A stretch of 64,000 nt of DNA from the NCBI RefSeq assembly GCF_013410945.1, contig NZ_JACCCH010000001.1, positions 1,302,001 to 1,366,000 on the forward strand. The letters run 5' to 3'. How positions within the stretch are numbered: position 1 is the stretch's first letter; every line of letters begins with the position of its first letter. Both the position numbers and the translations under genes were made by a program. Below, piece after piece: positions 53,462-62,369 of this stretch. The notes beneath the pieces were generated by a model. The model saw nothing but the letters and a program-made list of their open reading frames with translations, was not told where the DNA came from and did no database searches. The stretch comes from Leifsonia sp. AK011 (lineage in GTDB: Bacteria > Actinomycetota > Actinomycetes > Actinomycetales > Microbacteriaceae).

Positions 53462-54669
53462 TCCGACTGCTCCACTCCCAGCACCGCGTAGGTGAGCTTG
53501 GCGAGGGGCTCACTGAGTGCGTTCAATTGTGCACCCAGTTCGTTGCGCTCCTCCTGGGTGACCGTGTCGTAGAACACGAAGCCATCGTCGTAGTTGCCGT
53601 ACGTGAGCAGGAGCGCCTTCATCGCGGCGAACTCCTCGTCGAGTTCAGCGACGAGCGCCTCGCCGTCTGCCCCGGAGGCGAGCGCGATGTCCCGAACGGC
53701 GAGGTACGCGACCTCCGCGCCCTCCACGTTCGCGTAGAAGTCGTAGAGATCGGTGTGAGCGAACTCGTTCTCCTCGCCGGGGAGCTTGCCATCGGGTGCG
53801 GCCACCTCGTCGAGGAGTCCGATCGCTCCGTTGGTGATGTCGCTCACGCTCAGGGCGAAGTCGTCGGAGTGCACCTCGTCGTAGAGCGCCGTGACATCCT
53901 CGACAAGCTTCGCTCCGACAGCCTCACGGCCGGCGGTGTCGAGCGCGTCGATCGTCTCGTCGGGGTAGTTCGCCCGCGCGGCGTCGAGCCAGAGGTCCAT
54001 CTCGATGCGGTGGAAGCCGGTGAACTCCAGCCCTTCCGCTTCAGCACCCGGCTTGCGGTAGTCGATCGCGGGGTCGAGGTCACCGAACTGGGATGCTGTC
54101 GGCTCGATGCGCTCGTAGCTCACGCGCACGAGCGGGAACAGGCCCCGAGCAGTGTCGTCCTCACCCGCGATGTAGGCGTCGACGAACTCCTGCACGGCGG
54201 GCACGAGCTCGGCGGCCTGCGTCTTCACGTAGGCGGTGTACCGGGCCACGGCATCGGCCCGGGCCGCCTCGCTGTCCGCGTCGATCGCGATCGCATCACC
54301 GGTCACCGTGAAGGGCGACTGTCCGATGCCGTCTCCGATCATGCCCGGCTTGCACACGGTGAAGTAGGAACCGGGCTGGGCCACGACGGTCAGGTCACGG
54401 GAGGAGCCCGGGGCGATGTTCTCGACCTCGGAGACGATGCTGAGCTCATCCTCCCCGAGCAGGTAGAACTCGGTGACGCGGTCGCCCGCGTTCGTGACGC
54501 GGAAGGTCACCGTGCCGCTCGCCACGGTGTCGTTGTCGACCGTGCAGCTGTCGGCCGTGCTCTCGACGGCCACGACGACGCTCCCGCCTGTGGCGTTCGG
54601 CACACAGCCGGCGAGGAGGGCGAGGGTTGCGAACGCGGCAACTCCGGTGGCAAGGGTCTTGATGGTCAT
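53458..54669 (-). CDS. efeO: Iron uptake lipoprotein EfeO
   Basis: 403 residues. Lipobox LLAGC (cysteine near 22), a cupredoxin-like N-terminal domain (about 28-125) with C42 and the VCKPGM cysteine, and an M75 imelysin-like domain with the HxxE motif in GFHRIEMDLW. It binds ferrous/ferric iron and passes it to EfeU. ATG at 54669. Confidence 0.94.
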   Translation of the reverse strand: MTIKTLATGVAAFATLALLAGCVPNATGGSVVVAVESTADSCTVDNDTVASGTVTFRVTNAGDRVTEFYLLGEDELSIVSEVENIAPGSSRDLTVVAQPGSYFTVCKPGMIGDGIGQSPFTVTGDAIAIDADSEAARADAVARYTAYVKTQAAELVPAVQEFVDAYIAGEDDTARGLFPLVRVSYERIEPTASQFGDLDPAIDYRKPGAEAEGLEFTGFHRIEMDLWLDAARANYPDETIDALDTAGREAVGAKLVEDVTALYDEVHSDDFALSVSDITNGAIGLLDEVAAPDGKLPGEENEFAHTDLYDFYANVEGAEVAYLAVRDIALASGADGEALVAELDEEFAAMKALLLTYGNYDDGFVFYDTVTQEERNELGAQLNALSEPLAKLTYAVLGVEQSE

Positions 54670-54720
54670 TCTTCTCCAGGGACGTTCTCGGATCGGGCGT
54701 GGTGCTGGGGGAGGTGGTGG

Positions 54721-55623
54721 TCAGGCGCCAGCGTGGGCTGTGGCAGGAACCGGGGGAGTGCTGCGGGCGGGCGTGCGCGGGCGACGAACCGCCCGCAGGA
54801 AGAGGGTCAGCACCGTCACCACGTACAGCGCCCAGACGACGATCTCGAGCCAGGTCATCGCTGGCGAGAAACCGACAGTGCCCTTGAGGATGGCGGCGAT
54901 GGCGCTGTCCGGGGGGATGACGCCGGTCGCGTCGAACGCCCAGCTCCACATCCACGCGAACGCTGCCGGCGTGCCGTCGGGCATCGGCTGGAACGGACCG
55001 GGCAGCACTCGTGCTTCCTGGAGGTCGTGCACCCCGTACGCGAGCACACCGGCGGCGAGGATGATGAGGGCGGCACCCGTCCAGGTGAAGAATCGCGAGA
55101 GATTGAGGCGGATCATCCCCCGGTAGATGAGCCAGCCGAGGGCGATGGCCGCGAGGATGCCCAGCAGCGCGCCCACGATGGCGAGGGGTGCCTCGCCCGA
55201 CGATCGGGCTGCAGCCCAGATGAAGAGGGCCGTCTCGACACCCTCACGCGCAACCGCGAGGAAGGCGAGCAGAGCCAGTCCGAGCCCGCCAGCGGTGACA
55301 GCCCTGTCGACGCCGGCCTCGAGCTCGCTCTTCAGGCCGCGACCGGCGCGTGCCATCCAGAAGATCATCCAGGTGATGAATCCGACGGCGACGATCGAGA
55401 GCGAACCGCCGAGGATCTCCTGTGCTTCGAACGAGAGTCCGTATGCCCCGAAGGTGAGGACTGCGCCGACGGTGAGGGAGAGTCCGATCGCGAGCGCAAC
55501 GCCGATCCAGATCTCGCGCCTGCGCTGATCCTGGCCGGAACGCCGCAGGTACGCTAGGAGAATGCCGATGACGAGCGCGGCTTCGAGACCCTCGCGCAGG
55601 CCGATGAGAAAGTTTGCGAGCAC
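54721..55623 (-). CDS. efeU: High-affinity ferrous iron permease EfeU
   Basis: 300 residues, seven membrane helices. Both REGLE motifs of the FTR1/EfeU family are present ([12 protein letters not shown] and [16 protein letters not shown]). GTG at 55623 gives the canonical start just before the first REGLE; an upstream frame is rejected because it crosses the iron box. First gene of the operon; GAAGAAA serves as ribosome-binding site. Confidence 0.94.
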   Translation of the reverse strand: MLANFLIGLREGLEAALVIGILLAYLRRSGQDQRRREIWIGVALAIGLSLTVGAVLTFGAYGLSFEAQEILGGSLSIVAVGFITWMIFWMARAGRGLKSELEAGVDRAVTAGGLGLALLAFLAVAREGVETALFIWAAARSSGEAPLAIVGALLGILAAIALGWLIYRGMIRLNLSRFFTWTGAALIILAAGVLAYGVHDLQEARVLPGPFQPMPDGTPAAFAWMWSWAFDATGVIPPDSAIAAILKGTVGFSPAMTWLEIVVWALYVVTVLTLFLRAVRRPRTPARSTPPVPATAHAGA

Positions 55624-55634
55624 GTGGTTTCTTC

Positions 55635-55653
55635 TTTGGTAAGCCTTACCTAA
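55635..55653 (-). promoter_or_regulatory. IdeR/DtxR iron box
   Basis: On the minus strand TTAGGTAAGGCTTACCAAA matches the IdeR consensus TTAGGTTAGGCTAACCTAA at 16 of 19 positions. It ends 11 nt before the efeU start, so iron-loaded repressor should block efeUOB. Confidence 0.85.
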
Positions 55654-55734
55654 CTCGAAGAACACTACTGCCCGGGGCGTATCCTGTCTAGCCGGACTCG
55701 ATCCCGGGCCCAGGGCGACGCAGGAGGATGACCG

Positions 55735-56868
55735 ATGGTGGAACGTATCCTCTTCGTACACGCGCATCCCGGAGACGAAACCGTGACCACCGGCGCGACC
55801 ATCTCCCGGCTGGTGCGTCAGGGCGCCCACGTGACAGTTCTCACCTGCACCAGGGGAGAGCAGAACGACCTTGTCACCGAGAGCCCCGGCGCCGGTGCAC
55901 CCGAGGAGATCGCGGAACTCCGGGCATCCGAGCTCTCCCGGGCGATGTCAGTACTGGGTGTCTCCGACTACCGCTTCCTCGGCGAGACGGGCGCACGCTG
56001 GGAGGGACTCGAGCCGCGGCGGTACCGCGATTCCGGGATGACCTGGGGTGCGGCCGGCCCGCAGCCGGCGCTCGAGGTGCCCGATGCCCTCGTCTCCGCG
56101 GATGAGGGGGAGGTGGCATCCGACATCGCTGCCGCCATCCTGCAGGTCCAGCCCGACGTCGTAGTGAGCTACGGGCCCGACGGCATCGACGGGCACCCCG
56201 ACAGCCGACGCGTGCACGATGCCACGCGCTGGGCGACGGAGGTGCTGCGCGTGCCCTTCTACGTCCTCGGGCAGTCGCACGGGCGTGGCGCCGTCTCCGT
56301 CGACGACCCCGAGTCGCTCGAAGCGAAGAGGGAGGCACTCGGGAGCTACCCGAGCCAGTTCGTGGTCGGCGACGACGTCTTCCAACGGGCGTCGGGAGCG
56401 CCCATCCCCCTCGACGCACCCGAGCGGTTCGGTCGCCTCCGGCCGCCCAACCGCGGATTCGGCGGGTACGGCAGGGGTGCCCGGATCATCGCGTGCATCT
56501 TCGCCCTCGTGATCGGGATCGCGGTCGGGGCCGTTCTCACCGTCGTGCACCAGTCCACGGTGGTTGTCGGATCGACAGTCGTGCCCTGGGGTCTCATCGC
56601 CGCCCTCGTCGTGGCTGCCGCGCTGCTCACGGGTCTGCGCATCGTCTACGAGACCCGAGTGGTCGCGGGGTTCGCCGCCGCCGGGCTCCTCCTCGCGGAG
56701 GGGGTGCTGTCGCTCGGCACACCCTCGGGCACGGTGCTCGTCGCCAACAACCTCGCCGGAGTCGTCTGGACCATCGGTTCTGTGCTGATCGCTGCTCTCG
56801 TGCTGGCGTGGCCGCGATTCTCCACGCTCCGCACGGGTAGGATTGAAGCTCCCGCCGCGAAAGGTTAG
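55735..56868 (+). CDS. PIG-L/MshB-family protein with C-terminal membrane domain, key residues missing
   Basis: 377 residues. Residues 1-240 are a PIG-L/MshB-like deacetylase fold; residues about 246-370 are four membrane helices. The zinc/catalytic motif AHPDDE reads AHPGDE (H11-P12-G13-D14): the general-base aspartate (D15 in M. tuberculosis MshB) is glycine. The second motif GHPDH reads GHPDS: the third zinc ligand is S157. YRDSGM and other MshB traits remain. Possibly a non-catalytic homologue. ATG at 55735 with AGGAGG 6 nt upstream. Confidence 0.8.
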   Translation: MVERILFVHAHPGDETVTTGATISRLVRQGAHVTVLTCTRGEQNDLVTESPGAGAPEEIAELRASELSRAMSVLGVSDYRFLGETGARWEGLEPRRYRDSGMTWGAAGPQPALEVPDALVSADEGEVASDIAAAILQVQPDVVVSYGPDGIDGHPDSRRVHDATRWATEVLRVPFYVLGQSHGRGAVSVDDPESLEAKREALGSYPSQFVVGDDVFQRASGAPIPLDAPERFGRLRPPNRGFGGYGRGARIIACIFALVIGIAVGAVLTVVHQSTVVVGSTVVPWGLIAALVVAAALLTGLRIVYETRVVAGFAAAGLLLAEGVLSLGTPSGTVLVANNLAGVVWTIGSVLIAALVLAWPRFSTLRTGRIEAPAAKG

Positions 56869-56875
56869 ATCGCCC

Positions 56876-57199
56876 GTGACTTACGTCATCGCACAGCCCT
56901 GTGTGGACTTGAAAGACCGTGCGTGTATCGACGAGTGCCCCGTCGACTGCATCTACGAGGGCGAGCGGATGCTCTACATCCAGCCCGACGAGTGCGTCGA
57001 TTGCGGTGCCTGCGAGCCGGTGTGCCCCGTCGAGGCCATCTACTACGAGGATGACCTCCCCGACAAGTGGGCGGACTACTACAAGGCCAACGTCGAGTTC
57101 TTCGACGACCTGGGGTCCCCGGGTGGCGCAGCGAAGGTCGGGCTCATCCACAAGGATCACGCCCTCATCACCGCCCTTCCGGTCGGCGGCGGCGAGTAG
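56876..57199 (+). CDS. fdxA: Seven-iron ferredoxin
   Basis: 107 residues. Clusters are bound by [17 protein letters not shown] and [12 protein letters not shown], the 3Fe-4S/4Fe-4S pattern of FdxA. The C-terminal extension ([12 protein letters not shown]-like, here [12 protein letters not shown]) is typical of actinobacteria. GTG at 56876, GAAAGG upstream, TAGGAT (56838-56843) as a possible -10 box. It precedes dapC by 1 bp, an arrangement common in actinobacteria. Confidence 0.95.
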   Translation: MTYVIAQPCVDLKDRACIDECPVDCIYEGERMLYIQPDECVDCGACEPVCPVEAIYYEDDLPDKWADYYKANVEFFDDLGSPGGAAKVGLIHKDHALITALPVGGGE

Positions 57200-57200
57200 C

Positions 57201-58307
57201 GTGCCGCGCACGCCCCTGGCGCTGCCCGACTTCCCCTGGGACTCACTCGTTCCCTTCGCCGAGCGTGCGCGTTCGCATCCCGACGGTTTCGTCGACCTCT
57301 CGGTCGGCTCGCCCGTCGATCCCACGCCCGCCGTCATCGCCAGCGCACTCGCCGCCGCGACGGACGCCCATTCCTACCCCCAGACCGCGGGGAGCCCCGC
57401 GCTTCGTGAGGCGATCGTCGACTGGTACGCCCGCAGGCGGGGTGCAGACGACCTCTCGCCTGCCAACGTGCTCCCCACCATCGGGTCCAAGGAACTCGTC
57501 GCGCTCCTGCCGGCCCTGTTCGGGCTCGGCCCGGGCGACGTCGTGGTGCACCCCGCGATCGCCTACCCCACGTACGCGATCGGTGCGGCCCTCGTGGGGG
57601 CTCGCGCCGTGGCATCCGACGATCCTGCCGAGTGGCCGGTCGAGACCAAGCTCGTGTGGCTCAACAGCCCGGGAAACCCGAGCGGTTCGGTGCTCGGCGT
57701 CGAGCAGCTGCGGGCCGCAGTCGCCAGGGCGCGCGAGCTCGGCGCGATCATCGTGAACGACGAGTGCTACGCGGAACTCACCTGGGACCAGCCGGAGCCG
57801 GCACCCTCCATCCTCGACCACCGCGTCATCGAGGGCGTGCGCTCGGGCGTTCTCGCCGTGTACTCGCTCAGCAAGCAGTCGAACCTCGCCGGGTACCGCG
57901 CGGGCTTCGTCGCGGGATGCAGCGAGCTCATCGGCGAGCTGCTCGCCGTTCGCAAGCACATCGGTCTCATCCCCCCGGCACCCGTGCAGGAGGCCATGAT
58001 CGCGGCACTTGGCGACGATGCCCACGTCCAGGCCCAGCGCGAGCTGTACCGCGCGCGACGTTCGCGTCTGCTGCCCGCGCTGCGTGCGGCCGGGTACCGC
58101 GTCGACGACAGCGAGGCCGGCCTCTACCTGTGGGCGACGAAGGGGGAGGACTCCTGGACGACCGTTGCGGAACTCGCGGATGCCGGCATCCTGGTCGTGC
58201 CCGGATCGTTCTACGGCGAGGAGCCCGCGAAGCACGTTCGGGTGGCCCTGACGGCCTCGGATGCCGCGATCGCCGACGCCGTCGCGCGCCTCGAGTTGCT
58301 CTCCTGA
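57201..58307 (+). CDS. dapC: N-succinyldiaminopimelate aminotransferase
   Basis: 368 residues, class I/II PLP aminotransferase. LNSPGNPSGSVLG, DECYAELTW and the Schiff-base lysine in YSLSKQSNLAGYR are present. Placement directly after fdxA and near dapD and dapE supports the succinylase branch of DAP/lysine synthesis. GTG at 57201; probably co-transcribed with fdxA. Confidence 0.92.
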   Translation: MPRTPLALPDFPWDSLVPFAERARSHPDGFVDLSVGSPVDPTPAVIASALAAATDAHSYPQTAGSPALREAIVDWYARRRGADDLSPANVLPTIGSKELVALLPALFGLGPGDVVVHPAIAYPTYAIGAALVGARAVASDDPAEWPVETKLVWLNSPGNPSGSVLGVEQLRAAVARARELGAIIVNDECYAELTWDQPEPAPSILDHRVIEGVRSGVLAVYSLSKQSNLAGYRAGFVAGCSELIGELLAVRKHIGLIPPAPVQEAMIAALGDDAHVQAQRELYRARRSRLLPALRAAGYRVDDSEAGLYLWATKGEDSWTTVAELADAGILVVPGSFYGEEPAKHVRVALTASDAAIADAVARLELLS

Positions 58308-58374
58308 CCTGTCGAATCCCACCAACCGATTCGGTCGCTCTTTGCGGCATGTGACAGTGGTCTGGGGCGCACTC

Positions 58375-58380
58375 TAAGCT
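58375..58380 (+). promoter_or_regulatory. Leaderless -10 box of citrate synthase
   Basis: TAAGCT ends exactly 6 nt before the GTG at 58387, no ribosome-binding site. Confidence 0.5.
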
Positions 58381-58386
58381 GTAACG

Positions 58387-59685
58387 GTGACTGACGCGAC
58401 CTCCGAACCCGAGAAGGCCATCCTGCAGTTTCCGGGAGGCACCGCCGAGTTCCCGGTGGTGCGTGGCACGGCGGGCCACGACTCGATCGACATCTCCACG
58501 TTCACCAAGCAGACCGGTTTCACCACCCTCGACCAGGGCTTCGTGAACACCGCGTCGACGCGCAGCGCCATCACCTACATCGACGGGGATCGTGGCATCC
58601 TGCGCTACCGCGGGTACTCGATCGAGGACGTCGCCCAGAACTCCACCTACCTCGAGGTTGCCTGGTTGCTCATCCACGGTGAGCTCCCCTCTCCGTCCGA
58701 GCTCGCCGAGTTCGACGAGCGGATCCGCCGCCACACGCTCCTCCATGAGGACCTGCGCCGTTTCTTCGACGCGCTGCCGCACAACGCGCACCCCATGTCA
58801 GTGCTGTCGAGTGCCGTCTCGGCGCTGTCGACCTACTACCAGGACTCCCTCGACGTCCACGACCCCGAGCAGGTCGAGATCTCCACGATCCGCCTCCTCG
58901 CCAAGCTTCCGGTGATCGCCGCCTACGCGCACAAGAAGAGCCTCGGGCAGGCGTTCCTCTACCCCGACAACTCGCTGAGTTTCGTCGACAACTTCCTCAA
59001 GCTGAACTTCGGCACGATGGCGGAGCCCTACGAGGTCAACCCCGTGCTGTCCAAGGCTCTCGACCGGCTGCTCATCCTCCACGAGGACCACGAGCAGAAC
59101 GCCTCCACGTCGACGGTTCGGCTCGTAGGGTCGACCGAGGCCAACATCTTCGCCTCGATCTCCGCGGGTATCAACGCGCTCTACGGACCGCTCCACGGCG
59201 GAGCCAACGAGGCCGTGCTCACCATGCTCCGCGAGATCAAGGAGTCCGGTGAGGGCGTGCAGAAGTTCGTGGAGCGGGTGAAGAACAAAGAGGACGGCAT
59301 CCGTCTCATGGGCTTCGGTCACCGCGTCTACAAGAGCTTCGACCCCCGTGCCACCCTCGTCAAGGAGAGTGCGGACGAGGTGCTCGAGGCGCTCGGCGTG
59401 CAGGACGACCTGCTCGACATCGCCAAGGAGCTGGAGGGCGTCGCGCTCGCGGACGACTACTTCATCGAGCGCAAGCTCTACCCGAACGTCGATTTCTACA
59501 CCGGCGTGATCTACAAGGCGATGGGATTCCCCACCCGCATGTTCACCGTGTTGTTCGCGATCGGCCGGCTTCCCGGCTGGATCGCCAACTGGCGTGAGAT
59601 GAACGAGGACCCGCGCACCAAGATCGGTCGCCCGCAGCAGCTGTTCACCGGCTCGCCAGCGCGTGACTGGCCCGCGGACCGTTAG
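58387..59685 (+). CDS. gltA: Citrate synthase
   Basis: 432 residues, type II length. Condenses acetyl-CoA and oxaloacetate. Catalytic histidines in ANIFASISAGINALYGPLHG (C-terminal H of PLHGG) and GFGHRVYK; catalytic aspartate in the later NVDFYTG segment. The N-terminal beta domain (ILQFPGGTAEFPV) is of the actinobacterial/proteobacterial type. GTG start with leaderless -10 box. Confidence 0.95.
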   Translation: MTDATSEPEKAILQFPGGTAEFPVVRGTAGHDSIDISTFTKQTGFTTLDQGFVNTASTRSAITYIDGDRGILRYRGYSIEDVAQNSTYLEVAWLLIHGELPSPSELAEFDERIRRHTLLHEDLRRFFDALPHNAHPMSVLSSAVSALSTYYQDSLDVHDPEQVEISTIRLLAKLPVIAAYAHKKSLGQAFLYPDNSLSFVDNFLKLNFGTMAEPYEVNPVLSKALDRLLILHEDHEQNASTSTVRLVGSTEANIFASISAGINALYGPLHGGANEAVLTMLREIKESGEGVQKFVERVKNKEDGIRLMGFGHRVYKSFDPRATLVKESADEVLEALGVQDDLLDIAKELEGVALADDYFIERKLYPNVDFYTGVIYKAMGFPTRMFTVLFAIGRLPGWIANWREMNEDPRTKIGRPQQLFTGSPARDWPADR

Positions 59686-59704
59686 GCGCGTTCCAGGAGG
59701 CGGC

Positions 59705-60304
59705 ATGCGGTTTCCCAGACGCCGCAAGAAACTGAATCTGGGCAAGTACGTTGCCCCGAAGCCGAGGCCAGAGCCTCCCATCGACGACCTCATCGACGAG
59801 GGCGTTCTCATCGCCGCAGCCGCCGTTCGTCTCGCGGTCAAGAACCTCATGGTGCTGAGGTCGGTTCGCGACGGCCTGAACTACGACGAGGAGCGCTACG
59901 TCAGCGCGGTGCGCGAGGAGCTCTCCAACCTCGCGGACGAGAAGGATGGCGACGCCCTGCGCATCGCGGCGCTCTCGGATGCCGCGTCCCGCAAGCAGGG
60001 CAAGGCGACGCATCACGCCGACTACCGCCAGGCCGACACCGATCACCTCGAACGGCGGGAGCACCTCCTGCGTCGGCTAGCACAGCGCCTTCGGGAGCTC
60101 GCGGGGGATGACGCGTGGGCCCGCGATCTCGTCGTGGCATCCCGAGCGGAGGCGCTTGAGGACCTCGCGGCCTCGGCCGACGCCGTCTCGCTCTCCGAGC
60201 GGATGCAGGACACCGACGAATATCGCGAGCTGCGGGCCGACCGCATCAGGAACGTCAAGGAGGACCTGCTCATGCTGCAGGTGACTCCGCCGGAGGACCG
60301 CTGA
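59705..60304 (+). CDS. Helical hypothetical protein
   Basis: 199 residues. Basic start (MRFPRRRKKLNLGK), then almost entirely helical and charged (residues about 70-195), with possible coiled coil. No membrane helix, no recognised family. ATG at 59705 has AGGAGG (59695-59700) upstream, only 20 bp after gltA, so possibly co-transcribed. Convergent with dapD. Confidence 0.75.
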   Translation: MRFPRRRKKLNLGKYVAPKPRPEPPIDDLIDEGVLIAAAAVRLAVKNLMVLRSVRDGLNYDEERYVSAVREELSNLADEKDGDALRIAALSDAASRKQGKATHHADYRQADTDHLERREHLLRRLAQRLRELAGDDAWARDLVVASRAEALEDLAASADAVSLSERMQDTDEYRELRADRIRNVKEDLLMLQVTPPEDR

Positions 60305-60314
60305 GCTACACGCC

Positions 60315-61256
60315 CTACGCGTGCAGCGCGCTGTTGAGCGTAATACCGGCACCCGACCGCGGCAGGACCTCCACGGCACCTGTGAGCGAGTTGCGGCGCA
60401 ACAGCAGGTTCGGCACACCGCTCAGGTGGGCAGCCTTCGCCGTGCGGGTCTCGCCCGGCCCGTCGATGATCGTGACCTTGGTGCCCGCCGTGACGTAGAG
60501 CCCGGCCTCGACCACGCTGTCCTCGCCGATCGAGATACCGACACCGGCATTCGCGCCGAGGAGCGCCCTGGCGCCGATCGCGACGCGCTCCGTTCCACCC
60601 CCGGAGAGGGTGCCCATGATGGACGCACCGCCGCCGATGTCCGCACCGTCGCCGACCACGACTCCCTGCGAGATCCGGCCCTCGACCATCGAGGTGCCGA
60701 GGGTGCCGGCATTGAAGTTCACGAAACCCTCGTGCATCACGGTGGTGCCGGGGGCCAGGTGCGCGCCGAGACGAACGCGCGAGGCATCCGCGATCCGCAC
60801 CCGCGGGGGCGTCACGTAGTCGATGAGCCTCGGGAACTTGTCGATGCCCGTGGCAGCGATGCCCGCGCGCTGCAGTGAGGGGCGGAGACGGTCGAAGTCG
60901 TCGGGATGCACGGGGCCCGCGTTTGTCCACACGACGATCGGCAGGTGCGCGAAGATGCCGTCGAGGTTGATGGTGTTCGGCGCGACGAGCAGGTGGCTCA
61001 GCAGGTGAAGGCGCAAGTAGGCGTCCGGAGTCGAGGCTGGCGGGGCATCCAGGTCGATCGTGACCGTGTGGAACTCGAGTTCGACGTTGCGGCGCTCATC
61101 GCTGCCGACGAGCTCCTCGAGCTCTGCGGGTGCGATGTAGGGCTCCGTCCCTGCGGGGAGCGAGCCCAGCCGTGGGGAGGGGAACCACGTGTCGAGAACG
61201 ATCCCGCCCTTCGAGACCGTGGCCAGACCGTATCCCCATGCATCGCGCGAGCTCAT
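60315..61256 (-). CDS. dapD: Tetrahydrodipicolinate N-succinyltransferase
   Basis: 313 residues, the actinobacterial DapD type with left-handed beta-helix repeats (ISQGVVVGDGADIGGGASIM, AIGARALLGANAGVGISIGE). Catalytic region MHEGFVNFNAGTLG. Succinylates tetrahydrodipicolinate for DAP/lysine synthesis. ATG at 61256 is 27 bp from the divergent dapE start; a long upstream frame antisense to dapE is rejected. Confidence 0.94.
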   Translation of the reverse strand: MSSRDAWGYGLATVSKGGIVLDTWFPSPRLGSLPAGTEPYIAPAELEELVGSDERRNVELEFHTVTIDLDAPPASTPDAYLRLHLLSHLLVAPNTINLDGIFAHLPIVVWTNAGPVHPDDFDRLRPSLQRAGIAATGIDKFPRLIDYVTPPRVRIADASRVRLGAHLAPGTTVMHEGFVNFNAGTLGTSMVEGRISQGVVVGDGADIGGGASIMGTLSGGGTERVAIGARALLGANAGVGISIGEDSVVEAGLYVTAGTKVTIIDGPGETRTAKAAHLSGVPNLLLRRNSLTGAVEVLPRSGAGITLNSALHA

Positions 61257-61263
61257 GCCCTTC

Positions 61264-61269
61264 AGACTA
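61264..61269 (-). promoter_or_regulatory. Leaderless -10 box of dapD
   Basis: TAGTCT on the minus strand ends 7 nt before the dapD ATG at 61256. Confidence 0.5.
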
Positions 61270-61271
61270 CT

Positions 61272-61277
61272 TAAACT
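61272..61277 (+). promoter_or_regulatory. Leaderless -10 box of dapE
   Basis: TAAACT ends exactly 6 nt before the dapE GTG at 61284. It is 2 bp from the divergent dapD -10 box. Confidence 0.5.
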
Positions 61278-61283
61278 GTCAGG

Positions 61284-62369
61284 GTGCCCGTCACCGATCC
61301 CAGCCTGCCCGTGCTCGACCTCTCGCAGTCCGCGGTCGACCTCACCGTCCAGCTGTGCGACATCGAGTCGGTGTCCGGCAACGAGCGAGCCATTGCCGAT
61401 GCCATCGAGGCGAGCCTTCGCGCCTACACGCACCTCGAGGTCATCCGCGAGGGCGACGCGGTCGTCGCCCGCACCACCCTCGGCAGGCCCTCGCGCGTAG
61501 TGATCGCAGGTCACATCGACACCGTCCCGGTCAACGCGAACCTCCCCGTCCGACGCGACGGTGATGAGCTGATCGGCCGTGGGACCGTTGACATGAAGGC
61601 CGGCGTCGCCGTCGCCCTCGTGCTCGCCGCCGACCTCGACGAGCCGCCCGTGGACCTCACCTGGATCTTCTACGACAACGAGGAGGTCGCGAGCGATCTC
61701 AACGGGCTCGGCCGTCTCGCCCGGGAGCGCCCGGACCTCCTCGCTGGCGACTTCGCGATCCTCGGCGAACCGACGAGCGCAACTGTCGAGGGGGGATGCA
61801 ACGGCACGGCGCGCGTTGAACTGCGACTCACCGGCATCCGCGCCCACTCCGCGCGTTCCTGGGTCGGCCACAACGCCATCCACGACGCGGCGGACGTGCT
61901 CACGATCCTCAAGAACTACGTGCCCGCCGAGATCGAGGTCGATGGTCTCGTCTACCGGGAGGGCCTCAACGCCGTGGCGATCGTAGGCGGGGTCGCCGGC
62001 AACGTCATCCCTGACGAGGCGGTGATCACCGTCAACTACCGGTTCGCCCCGAGCCGGTCGGGCGAGGATGCCATCGCTCACCTTCGGGAGACCTTCCCCG
62101 GCTACGACCTCGTCGTGACCGACCTCGCCGAGGGTGCGCGCCCGGGCCTGGACGACCCCCTCGCGCAGCAGTTCCTGGCGGCGGTCGGGGGCACGGCGCA
62201 TCCCAAGTACGGCTGGACGGATGTCGCCCGCTTCTCCGCCCTCGGAGTGCCCGCGGTCAACTACGGCCCAGGTGACCCGCTGCGTGCCCATGCCGACGAC
62301 GAGCGAGTCGACATCACGGAGATCATCGCCTGCGAGCAGGGGCTGCGCGCGTGGCTGGGCACTCGCTGA
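61284..62369 (+). CDS. dapE: Succinyl-diaminopimelate desuccinylase
   Basis: 361 residues, M20 metallopeptidase family. Zinc-site motifs: AGHIDTVPVN, GTVDMKAG, DNEEVASD and GEPTSATVEGGCNG. Hydrolyses N-succinyl-DAP to LL-DAP and succinate. GTG start with leaderless spacing. Overlaps the next gene by 19 bp. Confidence 0.95.
   Translation: MPVTDPSLPVLDLSQSAVDLTVQLCDIESVSGNERAIADAIEASLRAYTHLEVIREGDAVVARTTLGRPSRVVIAGHIDTVPVNANLPVRRDGDELIGRGTVDMKAGVAVALVLAADLDEPPVDLTWIFYDNEEVASDLNGLGRLARERPDLLAGDFAILGEPTSATVEGGCNGTARVELRLTGIRAHSARSWVGHNAIHDAADVLTILKNYVPAEIEVDGLVYREGLNAVAIVGGVAGNVIPDEAVITVNYRFAPSRSGEDAIAHLRETFPGYDLVVTDLAEGARPGLDDPLAQQFLAAVGGTAHPKYGWTDVARFSALGVPAVNYGPGDPLRAHADDERVDITEIIACEQGLRAWLGTR

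Noticed and set aside
53188-55557. 789-codon plus-strand frame over efeBOU
   Set aside because: Antisense to three recognised genes; Arg/Gly-rich shadow.
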